DNA of 57,854 nt from assembly GCA_026552975.1 (NCBI GenBank), contig JAPMTR010000075.1:1-57854 (forward strand). The letters run 5' to 3'. Of this stretch, positions 35,867 to 43,510 are shown one piece after another. Origin of the DNA: Candidatus Methanoperedens sp. Its GTDB lineage: Archaea; Halobacteriota; Methanosarcinia; Methanosarcinales; Methanoperedenaceae. Below the pieces are notes generated by a model. It was not told where the DNA came from. It worked only from the letters and a program-made list of their open reading frames with translations, and did not search any database. Both the position numbers and the translations under genes were made by a program. How positions within the stretch are numbered: position 1 is the first letter of the stretch; each line of letters opens with the position of its first letter.

Positions 35867-36604
35867 ATGAACTCCATAGGTAGAGAATTTATCGAAAGAA
35901 CAAAGTACCAGTATCTTGAAAAGTCTGACCAGTCCAATCACCTGCCTCAGCCAGGATTAGAAGCAGAATATGATGCATCAAGACCGATCATAGATCTTCC
36001 AGGGCATGAAGATATCAAGATAAAAAGCTTTGATTTGAGAAAGGCAATAGAAAGCCGAAGAAGCATACGCAATTATTCACATGAACAATTATCTATTGAA
36101 GAACTTTCATATTTGCTCTGGGTTACACAGGGAGTTGTCCATGTCACCTCGAGCGCAACGTTTCGCAATGTCCCATCTGCAGGCGCCAGACATGCGCTTG
36201 AAACGTATCTACTTATCAATAATGTCGAGGGAGTTCCAAATGGCCTTTATCGATTTTTAGCAATAGATCATAAACTTGTGGAAATAAATACCGATCCTGA
36301 TATTGCCAGCAGGGTCATGGAAGGCTGCCTAGACCAGGATTTTGTCAGGAAGAGCGCTGTGACTTTTATCTGGACAGCAGATGCATACCGGATGAAATGG
36401 AGGTATGGAGAAAGGGGATACAGGTATCTTCACCTTGACGCCGGACATGTCTGCCAGAACCTGTACCTTGGCGCAGGCTCTGTGGATTGCGGTGTTTGTG
36501 CTATTGCAGCTTTTTCAGACGATTATATGAACGAACTGCTCGGCTTTGACGGCGTGGAACAATTTGTGATCTATGTTGCTACTGTGGGGAAAATCAACTA
36601 TTGA
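35867..36604 (+). CDS. SagB/ThcOx-type nitroreductase-family oxidoreductase
   Basis: A 245-residue FMN enzyme. SFDLRKAIESRRSIRNYSHEQLSIEELSYLLWVTQG (in part) is the flavin-binding start of the nitroreductase fold. RNVPSAGARHALETYL and HVCQNLYLGAGSVDCGVCAIAAF are the SagB-type blocks. SagB relatives oxidise azolines in modified peptides, but stand-alone archaeal members are common and their substrate is unknown. No YcaO or leader-peptide gene is nearby. GTGAGGAAAATAA before the ATG is a good ribosome binding site. Confidence 0.85.
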   Translation: MNSIGREFIERTKYQYLEKSDQSNHLPQPGLEAEYDASRPIIDLPGHEDIKIKSFDLRKAIESRRSIRNYSHEQLSIEELSYLLWVTQGVVHVTSSATFRNVPSAGARHALETYLLINNVEGVPNGLYRFLAIDHKLVEINTDPDIASRVMEGCLDQDFVRKSAVTFIWTADAYRMKWRYGERGYRYLHLDAGHVCQNLYLGAGSVDCGVCAIAAFSDDYMNELLGFDGVEQFVIYVATVGKINY

Positions 36605-36717
36605 GTCTCCATATCGAGGAATTTAAGATCGCTGCCAATCCTCCCAGGTAAGAAAGAAAGCCTTGGGGTATTCATATGCATTTCATGGTGAAAATAAAAA
36701 ATCGTTCGTTCCCAATA

Positions 36718-37752
36718 TTATTCCTTACTCGATCTGATAAGATCGATCAAATGTTTTTCGTTTAACCCAATCCCTATTTCCCCATCGCATCTTCTTTTTA
36801 TCATCCCATTTTCAAATAAAAGGATCGTAGGTACTATCTCTACTGAATATTTATCCATTAACTCTTCTCTGTCATCTATCATGACGCGCAGGAACATCTC
36901 TGGCTGGTTCTCAAAGTATTTATCATAAGTGGGAAGAAAATCCCTGCAGAATGAACACCATGACGCATAAAAAAGTACAAATGTCTTTGTCCTGGTTTTT
37001 AGAAAATCCTCAAGATCGCCTTTTATTTCTTTTAATTCACCTTTTGCTATAATTATTCCTCCTAACGACTGCTCAGGGTAGTGACTGCTATCACAGAACG
37101 GTTTATTTTCTGACCTGCCACATCGACATAAGGTGACACGATTTCTTATATCATATATCTTGCCATCTGCAGATTGGATCGGGATCATCCCCCTCACCCA
37201 GATCGGACCATGAACTCCCATAAAAAGATCTTCAACCATGGCGATCGAAGGTCCAAGTTCTGGTTCAAGACTCTTCCCTGTTCTTTTATCCTTGAGTGAA
37301 AGACGACCTGAAGGACAATCGAATGAATTCCTGATGGCAATTTTTTTTATTTGTGGATCGTCTGATCTGGGAATTTGTTCCCATATCTCACCAGACCGAT
37401 GGCAGAAGCGGGCAGATGCGCAGAGTTTTTCTACATCTTTCAATAGCAATTCTGGACCTTGTATCTCTTTACCCTGAGTATAAAGTTTTTTAAGATCCGC
37501 GGTCTCCTTTCCATTGAATTGTACTCTGGCATGTGTCCCATCGCAGAAGGGTTTGTTCTTTGATTGCCCGCAACGGCACAATGCATAATTTTCCTTGACC
37601 GGATATTTCTTTTCCAATATCCAGTTCATTGGAATGCCTAATCTATTGCTCTGTATTGAATATTCGAATAGTGGAATTTTCCCGGAAACTAAGTATGGCC
37701 CATTCTTAGAAACTTTTATAATCCATTCATCTGAATTTGTCGTGTTTACCAC
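36718..37752 (-). CDS. CDGSH-CDGSH-thioredoxin fusion protein
   Basis: A 344-residue multidomain redox protein. CDGSH iron-sulfur domain 1 is seen as CRCGQSKNKPFCDGTH (about residues 58-73). A middle region with CASARFCHRSGEIW resembles the divergent Fer4_19-type segment found with CDGSH domains. CDGSH domain 2 reads CRCGRSENKPFCDSSH (about 210-225, CDSSH instead of CDGSH). The last 105 residues are a thioredoxin fold with the active site YASWCSFCRDF and a cis-Pro in EIVPTILLF. Each CDGSH site (C-x-C-x-C-x-H) should hold a [2Fe-2S] cluster. The start is GTG. A 2Fe-2S repair or redox-sensing role is inferred. Confidence 0.85.
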   Translation of the reverse strand: MVNTTNSDEWIIKVSKNGPYLVSGKIPLFEYSIQSNRLGIPMNWILEKKYPVKENYALCRCGQSKNKPFCDGTHARVQFNGKETADLKKLYTQGKEIQGPELLLKDVEKLCASARFCHRSGEIWEQIPRSDDPQIKKIAIRNSFDCPSGRLSLKDKRTGKSLEPELGPSIAMVEDLFMGVHGPIWVRGMIPIQSADGKIYDIRNRVTLCRCGRSENKPFCDSSHYPEQSLGGIIIAKGELKEIKGDLEDFLKTRTKTFVLFYASWCSFCRDFLPTYDKYFENQPEMFLRVMIDDREELMDKYSVEIVPTILLFENGMIKRRCDGEIGIGLNEKHLIDLIRSSKE

Positions 37753-37786
37753 CAGGTAATTAATTTATTTATGTGATTATATTTAG

Positions 37787-38665
37787 TTAAATAAAGGTAT
37801 TTAAAGCATCCTTATACGACATTAACTGAAGTCCAAAAACTTTTTGTATTTCTCTCATATCACAGATATTGTCTTCCTTCAACATCATCAATTGCTGGGT
37901 AGTTAGAGCAGGTTTCTCCATTATATTTTCAAGGATGTATGCGGCAGGCCAGACCATCCATACGGGTATTTCGACTACAGGCTTCTTTATTCCCAGGACC
38001 TGCGCAAGGGTGATATATAATTCCCTGTAAGAAATCTGGTCAGGCCCTCCGATATCAAATATCTTGTTCTTGATCTCTGGTCGTACCAATGAACTTAGCA
38101 CGCAGTCCACAGTATTTTCCACATAAATAGGCTGCAATTTGCTTTTTGCCCCAATCACCGGTATGACGGGCGCGTTTTGTATTATCCCTGAAAGCATAGT
38201 AATAAATTCACCCCCTTCTCCGATCATGATCGATGGCCGAAATATTACGTACTCCATTCCACTCTTTATTATCGATTGTTCAGCTTCCCATTTAGTAATA
38301 TGGTACCTGCTTTGGGCATTTTCTCGTGCTCCAAGTGCGCTTATGTAAATAAAACGCTTCACTCCCACCTCTTTGCATGTATCCACAAGAGCTCTGGTTC
38401 CCTGGGTATGGATGATCTCAAAAGTAGCTCCCTTCTTCTCAACAATTATACCAACTAGATGTATTACTGTTTCCGCTCCATTGAGTGCTTTTTTCAAGGA
38501 TTCTTTATCTGTCATGTCGCCAAAAGCCAGTTCAACTCCATAGTCTTTCAATTTACTAACTTTTGATCCTTCCCTAACAAGACATCGCGTCGTTATTTTT
38601 TCCCTGGCCAGACGCTGCACAATATGACTTCCGACAAATCCTGTTCCTCCGGTGACAAGTATCAT
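37787..38665 (-). CDS. NAD(P)-binding epimerase-like protein (NDUFA9/atypical SDR)
   Basis: A 292-residue Rossmann protein. MILVTGGTGFVGSHIVQRLA (1-20) is the dinucleotide loop, ELAFGDMTDKESLKKAL and VIHLVGIIVEKK are the NDUFA9-like strands. RFIYISALGARENAQSRYHITKWEAE shows the YxxxK pair with the Tyr/Lys in YHITK. Relatives act on ubiquinone-linked or lipid substrates, or are non-catalytic accessory subunits. It lies 34 bases behind the CDGSH gene on the same strand, but in the opposite order, so the epimerase gene would be transcribed first. Confidence 0.85.
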   Translation of the reverse strand: MILVTGGTGFVGSHIVQRLAREKITTRCLVREGSKVSKLKDYGVELAFGDMTDKESLKKALNGAETVIHLVGIIVEKKGATFEIIHTQGTRALVDTCKEVGVKRFIYISALGARENAQSRYHITKWEAEQSIIKSGMEYVIFRPSIMIGEGGEFITMLSGIIQNAPVIPVIGAKSKLQPIYVENTVDCVLSSLVRPEIKNKIFDIGGPDQISYRELYITLAQVLGIKKPVVEIPVWMVWPAAYILENIMEKPALTTQQLMMLKEDNICDMREIQKVFGLQLMSYKDALNTFI

Positions 38666-38838
38666 TTTTGTTTCTCCGATCTATTATATATGCGAATCAT
38701 CCTTTTGTTTACAATTATAACTTCCGTAAGTATCAAGAACAAAAACTCTTAATACATTCTTATAATATATTGCTAATTTTGATCTATAATTTTAAAAATT
38801 GAATGATGGACATTTTTACAATAAAATAGTCAATATTA
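38666..38838. other. AT-rich divergent intergenic region
   Basis: Together with the promoter block that follows, this forms a 290-base spacer between the divergent epimerase and cytochrome genes. It has long A/T runs and no open frame or RNA fold that I can support. Confidence 0.4.
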
Positions 38839-38916
38839 TACCTTTAAAACCAAAAAAAACTCTGTAAACTCTCGACATACTTATTTAAATCGATGTTCAT
38901 TACAACTTTTGTGATC
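38839..38916 (+). promoter_or_regulatory. Conserved promoter block, copy B
   Basis: The partner of 30021-30097, with the same order of elements: TACCTTTAAAACCAAAAAAA, TAAAC, TCGA, then TTATTTAA with TCG and TTTGTGAT. The TTATTTAAAT element (38881-38890) is placed as TATA box about 70 bases before the cytochrome ATG. The end of the block merges into the inverted repeat at 38909-38931. Confidence 0.5.
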
Positions 38917-38931
38917 CTTATGTGATCACAA
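38909..38931. promoter_or_regulatory. Inverted repeat TTGTGATC-N7-GATCACAA
   Basis: Two perfect 8-base arms separated by seven bases. The right part also holds the 10-base palindrome TGTGATCACA (38921-38930). It lies just downstream of the TATA-like element and 25 bases before the cytochrome ATG, so it probably overlaps the transcription start. A repressor site is the simplest reading. The copy-A promoter at 30 kb keeps only the left TTTGTGAT part. Confidence 0.45.
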
Positions 38932-38955
38932 TTTGAAAAAAAGGAGAAATACATT

Positions 38956-39462
38956 ATGAACAAAAATATATATGTTAAAATATTGATAGTAATTTCAGTT
39001 CTTGCCGGAATAATCAGCGCACTGGCATATCCGCAACTTATTACTCCACAAGAAAAAAAGAATGACCTTGATTTAATATCTATGGCAAATAATGAGGATC
39101 AAAAATGTGAATCCTGCCATAAGTATCCACAGAATATCACATCACATATCAATGGAGGAAACTTTTGCCTCTATTGTCATAGCAGTAAAGTCCATGATTA
39201 TCATGTAGGTACAGATACATTAGACATAGATTGTATTATCTGTCACGGTTCACCTCCTATCATTCCACAGCCAGTTAAAACTGATGACCCTGGAAAGATC
39301 ATCGTTTGTAACGATTGTCATGCTCCACCCCCGGATCAATTGAAAACCAGCAATGGTAACCTTATAGTAATACACAAATCAAGAGGGAACACCTGTATAT
39401 ATTGTCACGGTAATGAGATCGGAGAAGACCATAAAGAAATTATGATGGATCATTCGGTGTAA
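38956..39462 (+). CDS. Pentahaem c-type cytochrome, membrane anchored
   Basis: A 168-residue exported cytochrome. A single N-terminal hydrophobic segment (residues 6-24) serves as signal or anchor. Five CxxCH haem sites follow: CESCH, CLYCH, CIICH, CNDCH and CIYCH. AAAGGAG eight bases before the ATG is a strong ribosome binding site. Small multihaem proteins of this type carry electrons outside the membrane in methane-oxidising and other archaea. The next gene encodes a NapC/NrfH-like cytochrome, suggesting one electron path. The promoter carries an inverted repeat, so expression is probably controlled. Confidence 0.85.
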   Translation: MNKNIYVKILIVISVLAGIISALAYPQLITPQEKKNDLDLISMANNEDQKCESCHKYPQNITSHINGGNFCLYCHSSKVHDYHVGTDTLDIDCIICHGSPPIIPQPVKTDDPGKIIVCNDCHAPPPDQLKTSNGNLIVIHKSRGNTCIYCHGNEIGEDHKEIMMDHSV

Positions 39463-39464
39463 TT

Positions 39465-39761
39465 AAACACAGGATCTCAAAATATAGACTTGCGATAATT
39501 ATCGTATTGATGATCCTGGTTTCATTCACCGTAATAATTTCTGCAAAAATGCTGGAAATTACTGAGAATCCGGCTTTTTGTGGAAAGAACTGCCATATTA
39601 TGAGACCTTATTATGATTCATGGAGAAGTTCGTGTCCAGTTGATTGGGTGAATACTCACAAAACCCAGGTATTAATGGGAAAAGTCTGCAATGATTGTCA
39701 TCAGCCCAAGTTCTGCTCTGATTGTCATGCTACTGGTAAGGTGGAAAGGTTGGCAAAATGA
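39465..39761 (+). CDS. Short NapC/NrfH-like c-type cytochrome
   Basis: The ATG at 39507 gives 84 residues, but the frame is open back to just past the previous stop. The upstream codons read KHRISKYRLAIIIVL, which is exactly the basic flank and start of a membrane anchor. A non-ATG start near 39465 is therefore likely. Haem sites: CGKNCHIM is a CX3CH motif followed by Met, as in quinol-oxidising NapC/NrfH haem 1 but with an extra residue; then CNDCH and CSDCH. It probably takes electrons from membrane quinone or methanophenazine to the pentahaem protein. It is shorter than NrfH (about 150 residues). Confidence 0.7.
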   Translation, partial: KHRISKYRLAIIIVLMILVSFTVIISAKMLEITENPAFCGKNCHIMRPYYDSWRSSCPVDWVNTHKTQVLMGKVCNDCHQPKFCSDCHATGKVERLAK

Positions 39762-39768
39762 CCTGCAT

Positions 39769-40998
39769 ATGAAAAAATTCAAAATAGATCGCAGAAAACT
39801 TAATAAATCGTCAATTGCCTTATTATTGAATAGCATCATGAATAAAAAGATCTTATTGCTCGTATTGGCGTTATTATTAATTTTGATCGCAGCATATATC
39901 CTTGGGATAAAACCGGCAGTAAAATCCGGTTCCCTTGATGGCATAGATCTACCTCAGGGTTTCAGGATAGACATCTTTGCTGATACTTTAGACGGTAGTC
40001 CTATCTCTTACCCGGGTCCCAATCCCGGGCCAAGGATGATGCTAATGAAGAACAATGTTCTTTTCGTTACAATACCAAACCTTGGAAAAGTTGTTGCTCT
40101 TCCTGATGAGAACAATGACAAAAAAGCTGACCGAGCTGTCACATTTATTGAAGGTCTCGATAATCCGCACGGGATCGATTATTCTAATGGCTGGTTCTAC
40201 ATTGCCCAGGAGAGCAGAGTAATACGCGTCAAGGAAAATGGAACTGACCTGCACGCCGATCTGAAAACACTCGAAGTCCTCATCGATAACCTTCCCACGG
40301 GAGGCCATTTCACAAGGACGGTAAAGATCCATAATAACAGTCTGTATCTTAGCACGGGATCTTCCTGCAATGTCTGCAACGAGCAGGATGAAAGAAGAGC
40401 AGCCATAACAAAATGCAATATCGATGGAACTGGCTGCAAAGTATATGCTAAAGGATTGAGAAACTCAGTCGGTTTTGTCTTTCACCCGGTAACCGGTTTG
40501 ATGTATGCCACAGAAAATGGCAGGGACATGCTCGGGGATGACATCCCGCCTGATGAGATAAATATTATTGAAGAAGGTAAGAACTACGGATGGCCGATAT
40601 GCTATGGCAGGAATATCCACGATACTGATTTTGACAGGAATGTCTATATCAGGGATCCATGCATGGAACCTTTCGAGATCCCAAGTTTTATTGATCTTCA
40701 GGCTCATTCCGCACCCCTGGGGCTTGTTTTTTATGATGGTAACAGTTTCCCTCAGGAATACCGCGGGGATCTTTTTGTTGCCTTTCATGGTTCATGGAAC
40801 AGGAAAGAGGCAACAGGATATAAGATCGTGACCATTGATATGTCGGACTTAAAGGTGAAAGATTTTGCCACAGGCTGGTTAAAAGGTGGTAATGTTCTTG
40901 GAAGACCTGTGGATATCATAGTTTCTGATGATGGTTCGTTATTGGTGAGCGATGATAATGCCGGAAAAATATACCTGATCTCATACGAAAGTTCATGA
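39769..40998 (+). CDS. Membrane-anchored sorbosone/glucose dehydrogenase-like beta-propeller
   Basis: A six-bladed propeller of the soluble PQQ glucose/sorbosone dehydrogenase family. The best-supported start is the ATG at 39838 (MNKKILLLVLALLLILIAAYI anchor); 39769 would add 23 basic residues. LPQGFRIDIFAD opens the propeller. NPHGIDYSNGWFYIAQ, GLRNSVGFVFHPVTGLMYATENGRD, YGWPICYG and FVAFHGSWNR are family blocks, the last with the conserved His. The enzyme may oxidise sugars or alcohols outside the cell, but PQQ synthesis in such archaea is doubtful, so the cofactor and substrate are open. It lies next to two cytochrome genes that could accept its electrons. Confidence 0.82.
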   Translation: MKKFKIDRRKLNKSSIALLLNSIMNKKILLLVLALLLILIAAYILGIKPAVKSGSLDGIDLPQGFRIDIFADTLDGSPISYPGPNPGPRMMLMKNNVLFVTIPNLGKVVALPDENNDKKADRAVTFIEGLDNPHGIDYSNGWFYIAQESRVIRVKENGTDLHADLKTLEVLIDNLPTGGHFTRTVKIHNNSLYLSTGSSCNVCNEQDERRAAITKCNIDGTGCKVYAKGLRNSVGFVFHPVTGLMYATENGRDMLGDDIPPDEINIIEEGKNYGWPICYGRNIHDTDFDRNVYIRDPCMEPFEIPSFIDLQAHSAPLGLVFYDGNSFPQEYRGDLFVAFHGSWNRKEATGYKIVTIDMSDLKVKDFATGWLKGGNVLGRPVDIIVSDDGSLLVSDDNAGKIYLISYESS

Positions 40999-41057
40999 TT
41001 TTCAATATTTTTTATGATTTCTATGATACATTAAATCTGCATAATGATATAATCGTA

Positions 41058-41210
41058 TTATGCATTCAGAATGTTAATGTGGGATTTCACCGTAAGTTCA
41101 GACAGATTCTTCTTCACAACAAGGAACTTTTCAAATTCTTTGGTATTAATACGGGCTGTGGTTAGTTCCTTTGTATTATTGGAAGCACCATTAAGCGAAA
41201 AACCAGCATT
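41058..41210 (-). pseudogene. N-terminal scrap of a tyrosine recombinase beside tRNA-Ser
   Basis: Starting about ten bases past the 3' end of tRNA-Ser(GCT), the minus strand encodes a stretch ending KEFEKFLVVKKNLSELTVKSHINILNA then stop. The pattern FxxFLxxKNLSxxTVxxH is that of the SAM-like core-binding domain of XerC/integrase proteins. No catalytic domain follows. This is the classic trace of an element that integrated at a tRNA 3' end and was lost or decayed. No second copy of the tRNA end (attR) is seen in the window. Confidence 0.5.
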
Positions 41211-41219
41211 AGTAGAAGG

Positions 41220-41305
41220 CGACGAGAGGGGGACTTGAACCCCCGAGCTCCTTGCGGAACACAGGGTTAGCAACCCTGCGCCATACCGGGCTTGGCTATC
41301 TCGTC
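41220..41305 (-). tRNA. tRNA-Ser (anticodon GCT)
   Basis: Read on the minus strand: acceptor GACGAGA pairs with TCTCGTC, followed by discriminator G. The anticodon stem CAGGG/CCCTG encloses a loop with anticodon GCT. A long variable arm (TGTTCCGCAAGGAGC) and T-arm GGGGGTTCAAGTCCCCC are typical of class II serine tRNA. CCA is not encoded and no intron is visible. An integrase remnant lies at its 3' side. Confidence 0.95.
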
Positions 41306-41748
41306 AATGCCTCTAAGAAAGCATAAAATCATATCTATATTGAATGCCAAATAATTTATAAGGGATTTCTCAAAATCAATAGTAGATAAGAGTATTGGGG
41401 ATGCTAAAAGGTTTTTAAACAATATAAAGGTTACACCTTAAAACTTAAACTTACCTTGAACTTTAATTTCAAGCTTTGCATCCGGGTGTCGCCCACGAAG
41501 CATATCTTGGTGAGAATACAACAACAGAAGGGGGGCAAAGCAGAGCTAATCTCTGATTAAAAAAATTAAAAACATATACGAGCGGACGGGGAGTGGGAGT
41601 GGTGGTATTTAAAAAAATCCGACCGCTCGTTATACATAATAATGATAAGCATAATATATATACTTTTCACCCAAGAAACATCATCATTTTTTATTGATTT
41701 ATGCAAAAAAACCGAATCTGGTATTTTTAAAAATACCAGATATAACCA
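41306..41748. other. Intergenic region with possible structured RNA
   Basis: A 440-base gene-free stretch. In 41461-41565, GCTTTGC and GCAAAGC can pair at long range, and CAGAG-CTAAT-CTCTG forms a small perfect hairpin followed by an A-rich run. At 41578-41630, ACGAGCGG and CCGCTCGT enclose a G-rich 37-base stretch. The GC content is locally far above the flanks, which in AT-rich archaea often marks a noncoding RNA. No known family is recognised. Confidence 0.35.
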
Positions 41749-42174
41749 TTATCTCCTTGTTTTAGTCTTTTCCTTCTTTCCTTCTTCGCCTTCCTTCTTT
41801 ACGAAGATCTCACTCATGGGTTTCTGACCATATTCTACAATAACTGTATTGATCTGTGAAATATCTGATGAAATTTCCTTTCCTCTCATGGCTTTTCTCG
41901 TTTTGACGCCTTCATCAGGTGGTATATAACCAACGCCGCCTGCAACGAGGATCTTTCTCCTGGCTGGCCCTGGTAGATCTGGCCGCATTGCGAATCCATC
42001 TTTATCTGTCCCGCCTGTTAATTTCAAGGTATATCCTGCCATTCCTGTTATATCTCCGCTGACAACATCACCGATGTTCTTTCCGATCAATTTATTTGCA
42101 GCTGGTCCTGTAACCGCTACCTGATGTGCGAGTTTGCTCTTACTGTCTGAAACTACTACTCTAAAATCTGCCAT
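41749..42174 (-). CDS. rps6e: Small-subunit ribosomal protein S6e
   Basis: A 141-residue archaeal/eukaryotic-type 30S protein. The N-terminal MADFRVVVSDSKSKLAHQVAVTGPAANKLIGKNIGDVVSGD is typical, as is GYTLKLTGGTDKDGFAMRPDLPG, with GARRK-like PGPARRKILVAGGVGY. A basic C-terminal tail (KKEGEEGKKEKTKTRR) ends it. It is monocistronic here, divergent from the radical SAM gene. Confidence 0.95.
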   Translation of the reverse strand: MADFRVVVSDSKSKLAHQVAVTGPAANKLIGKNIGDVVSGDITGMAGYTLKLTGGTDKDGFAMRPDLPGPARRKILVAGGVGYIPPDEGVKTRKAMRGKEISSDISQINTVIVEYGQKPMSEIFVKKEGEEGKKEKTKTRR

Positions 42175-42300
42175 TATCTATATTCTCCTGTATTAATAAT
42201 AATAATTCAACTGTGGTTCTTCACCTTACTTGCAGTTAATATACTTAAATATATTGCACGCAAAACTCAATAAGCCATAAGCAATATAACGAAAAAATAT

Positions 42301-43431
42301 ATGCCCTGCGCAAAAAAATCCCCTGTCAATTTCAGGTTCTTCAAGAAGAACATGCAAAGCATCGCTGTCCTGATGCCTCTACTTCCGGGAACTGACATTG
42401 TGACAAAACCCTGTGACGGCATAATGATCTATAGCTTTGCAACTTCACAGGCATCTTATATTTTCAAGGAAACGGCAGACTGCAAAACTCGATTAGCATT
42501 AATTGCCGGAGGACCTCATCCTTCTGCCAGGCCTGAAGAAACGCTTGGATACTTTGATTATGTTGTGATAGGTGAAGGGGAGGAAACACTTCCTGAACTA
42601 ATTGATGTCATTCAAAATAATGGTGATGTTTCATCGGTGAAAGGTATTGCTTATAAAAAAGGGAACGAAATAGTTTTCACAGGAAAAAGAGATCAGGTGG
42701 ATCTTGATAAATATCCTCCTTTTGATCCGGATATCATGCATAATACCATAGAGATCACAAGGGGTTGCCCTTTTGCATGCACATATTGCCAGACTCCGCA
42801 ATTATTCGGGCACAATATGAGGCACAGGAGCATTGATATGATCTCAAGATATGCAAAGTTCCTTGGAGACGTAAGATTCACATCCCCGAATGCTTTTGCC
42901 TATGGTTCGGATGGAGTTCATCCCCGCTTTGAAAAGATCGAGTCGCTTCTTCGTGCTTTATCTCCAGAGAATATTTATTTCGGGACTTTTCCTTCGGAAG
43001 CCAGACCTGAATTCGTGACTGACAAGATCCTTGAGCTAATCCAAACATACTGCAAGAATACAACGATAAATATGGGCGGACAATCAGGAAGCCAGAGGAT
43101 GCTTGAAAAGATCCGGAGAAAACATACAGTTGAAGATATTATAATTGGAGCTGAGAAATGTTTAGACCATGGATTCACGCCAGTTGTGGACTTTATATTC
43201 GGGCTGCCAGATGAGACCGAAGAGGATCAGCTTGAGACCCTGGACCTGATAAAATGGCTCACGGGAAACGGAGGAAAAGTACACTCACATTATTTCATGC
43301 CTCTTCCAGGCACAGAGTTTGAGAATTCAATTCCCTCCCCCCTCTCGAAAAAAGTAAAAAAAGTCATGGGCGAACTGGCACTTCTGGGAAAAACAACAGG
43401 TGTATGGGATCAAACTCATACGAACTATTGA
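42301..43431 (+). CDS. B12-binding/radical SAM domain protein
   Basis: A 376-residue radical SAM enzyme. An N-terminal cobalamin-binding-like Rossmann region includes LALIAGGPHPSARPEET and VVIGEGEETLPELI. The [4Fe-4S] motif is RGCPFACTYCQ (CxxxCxxC). GGQSGSQRMLEKIRR, VVDFIFGLPDETEED and the MPLPGTEF ending place it in the archaeal group that is close to methylthiotransferase/Elp3-like barrels. The true B12 ligand DxHxxG is not seen, so it may not bind B12. The substrate is unknown. It is divergent from S6e. Confidence 0.85.
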   Translation: MPCAKKSPVNFRFFKKNMQSIAVLMPLLPGTDIVTKPCDGIMIYSFATSQASYIFKETADCKTRLALIAGGPHPSARPEETLGYFDYVVIGEGEETLPELIDVIQNNGDVSSVKGIAYKKGNEIVFTGKRDQVDLDKYPPFDPDIMHNTIEITRGCPFACTYCQTPQLFGHNMRHRSIDMISRYAKFLGDVRFTSPNAFAYGSDGVHPRFEKIESLLRALSPENIYFGTFPSEARPEFVTDKILELIQTYCKNTTINMGGQSGSQRMLEKIRRKHTVEDIIIGAEKCLDHGFTPVVDFIFGLPDETEEDQLETLDLIKWLTGNGGKVHSHYFMPLPGTEFENSIPSPLSKKVKKVMGELALLGKTTGVWDQTHTNY

Positions 43432-43510
43432 ATTATCCGTGTGACTTTGAGCCAGTGAGAAAGATAATTGAAGTTTCATCAGCCAAGCCTAATGATCTCC
43501 AAAATCGGTG

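Noticed and set aside
36605-36717. Gene or RNA between the SagB-like and CDGSH genes
   Set aside because: Only about 110 bases between convergent genes, with no stable fold or open frame.
41058-41273. A real 71-residue protein
   Set aside because: Its first part is antisense to the tRNA T-arm region; only the integrase-like tail is meaningful.
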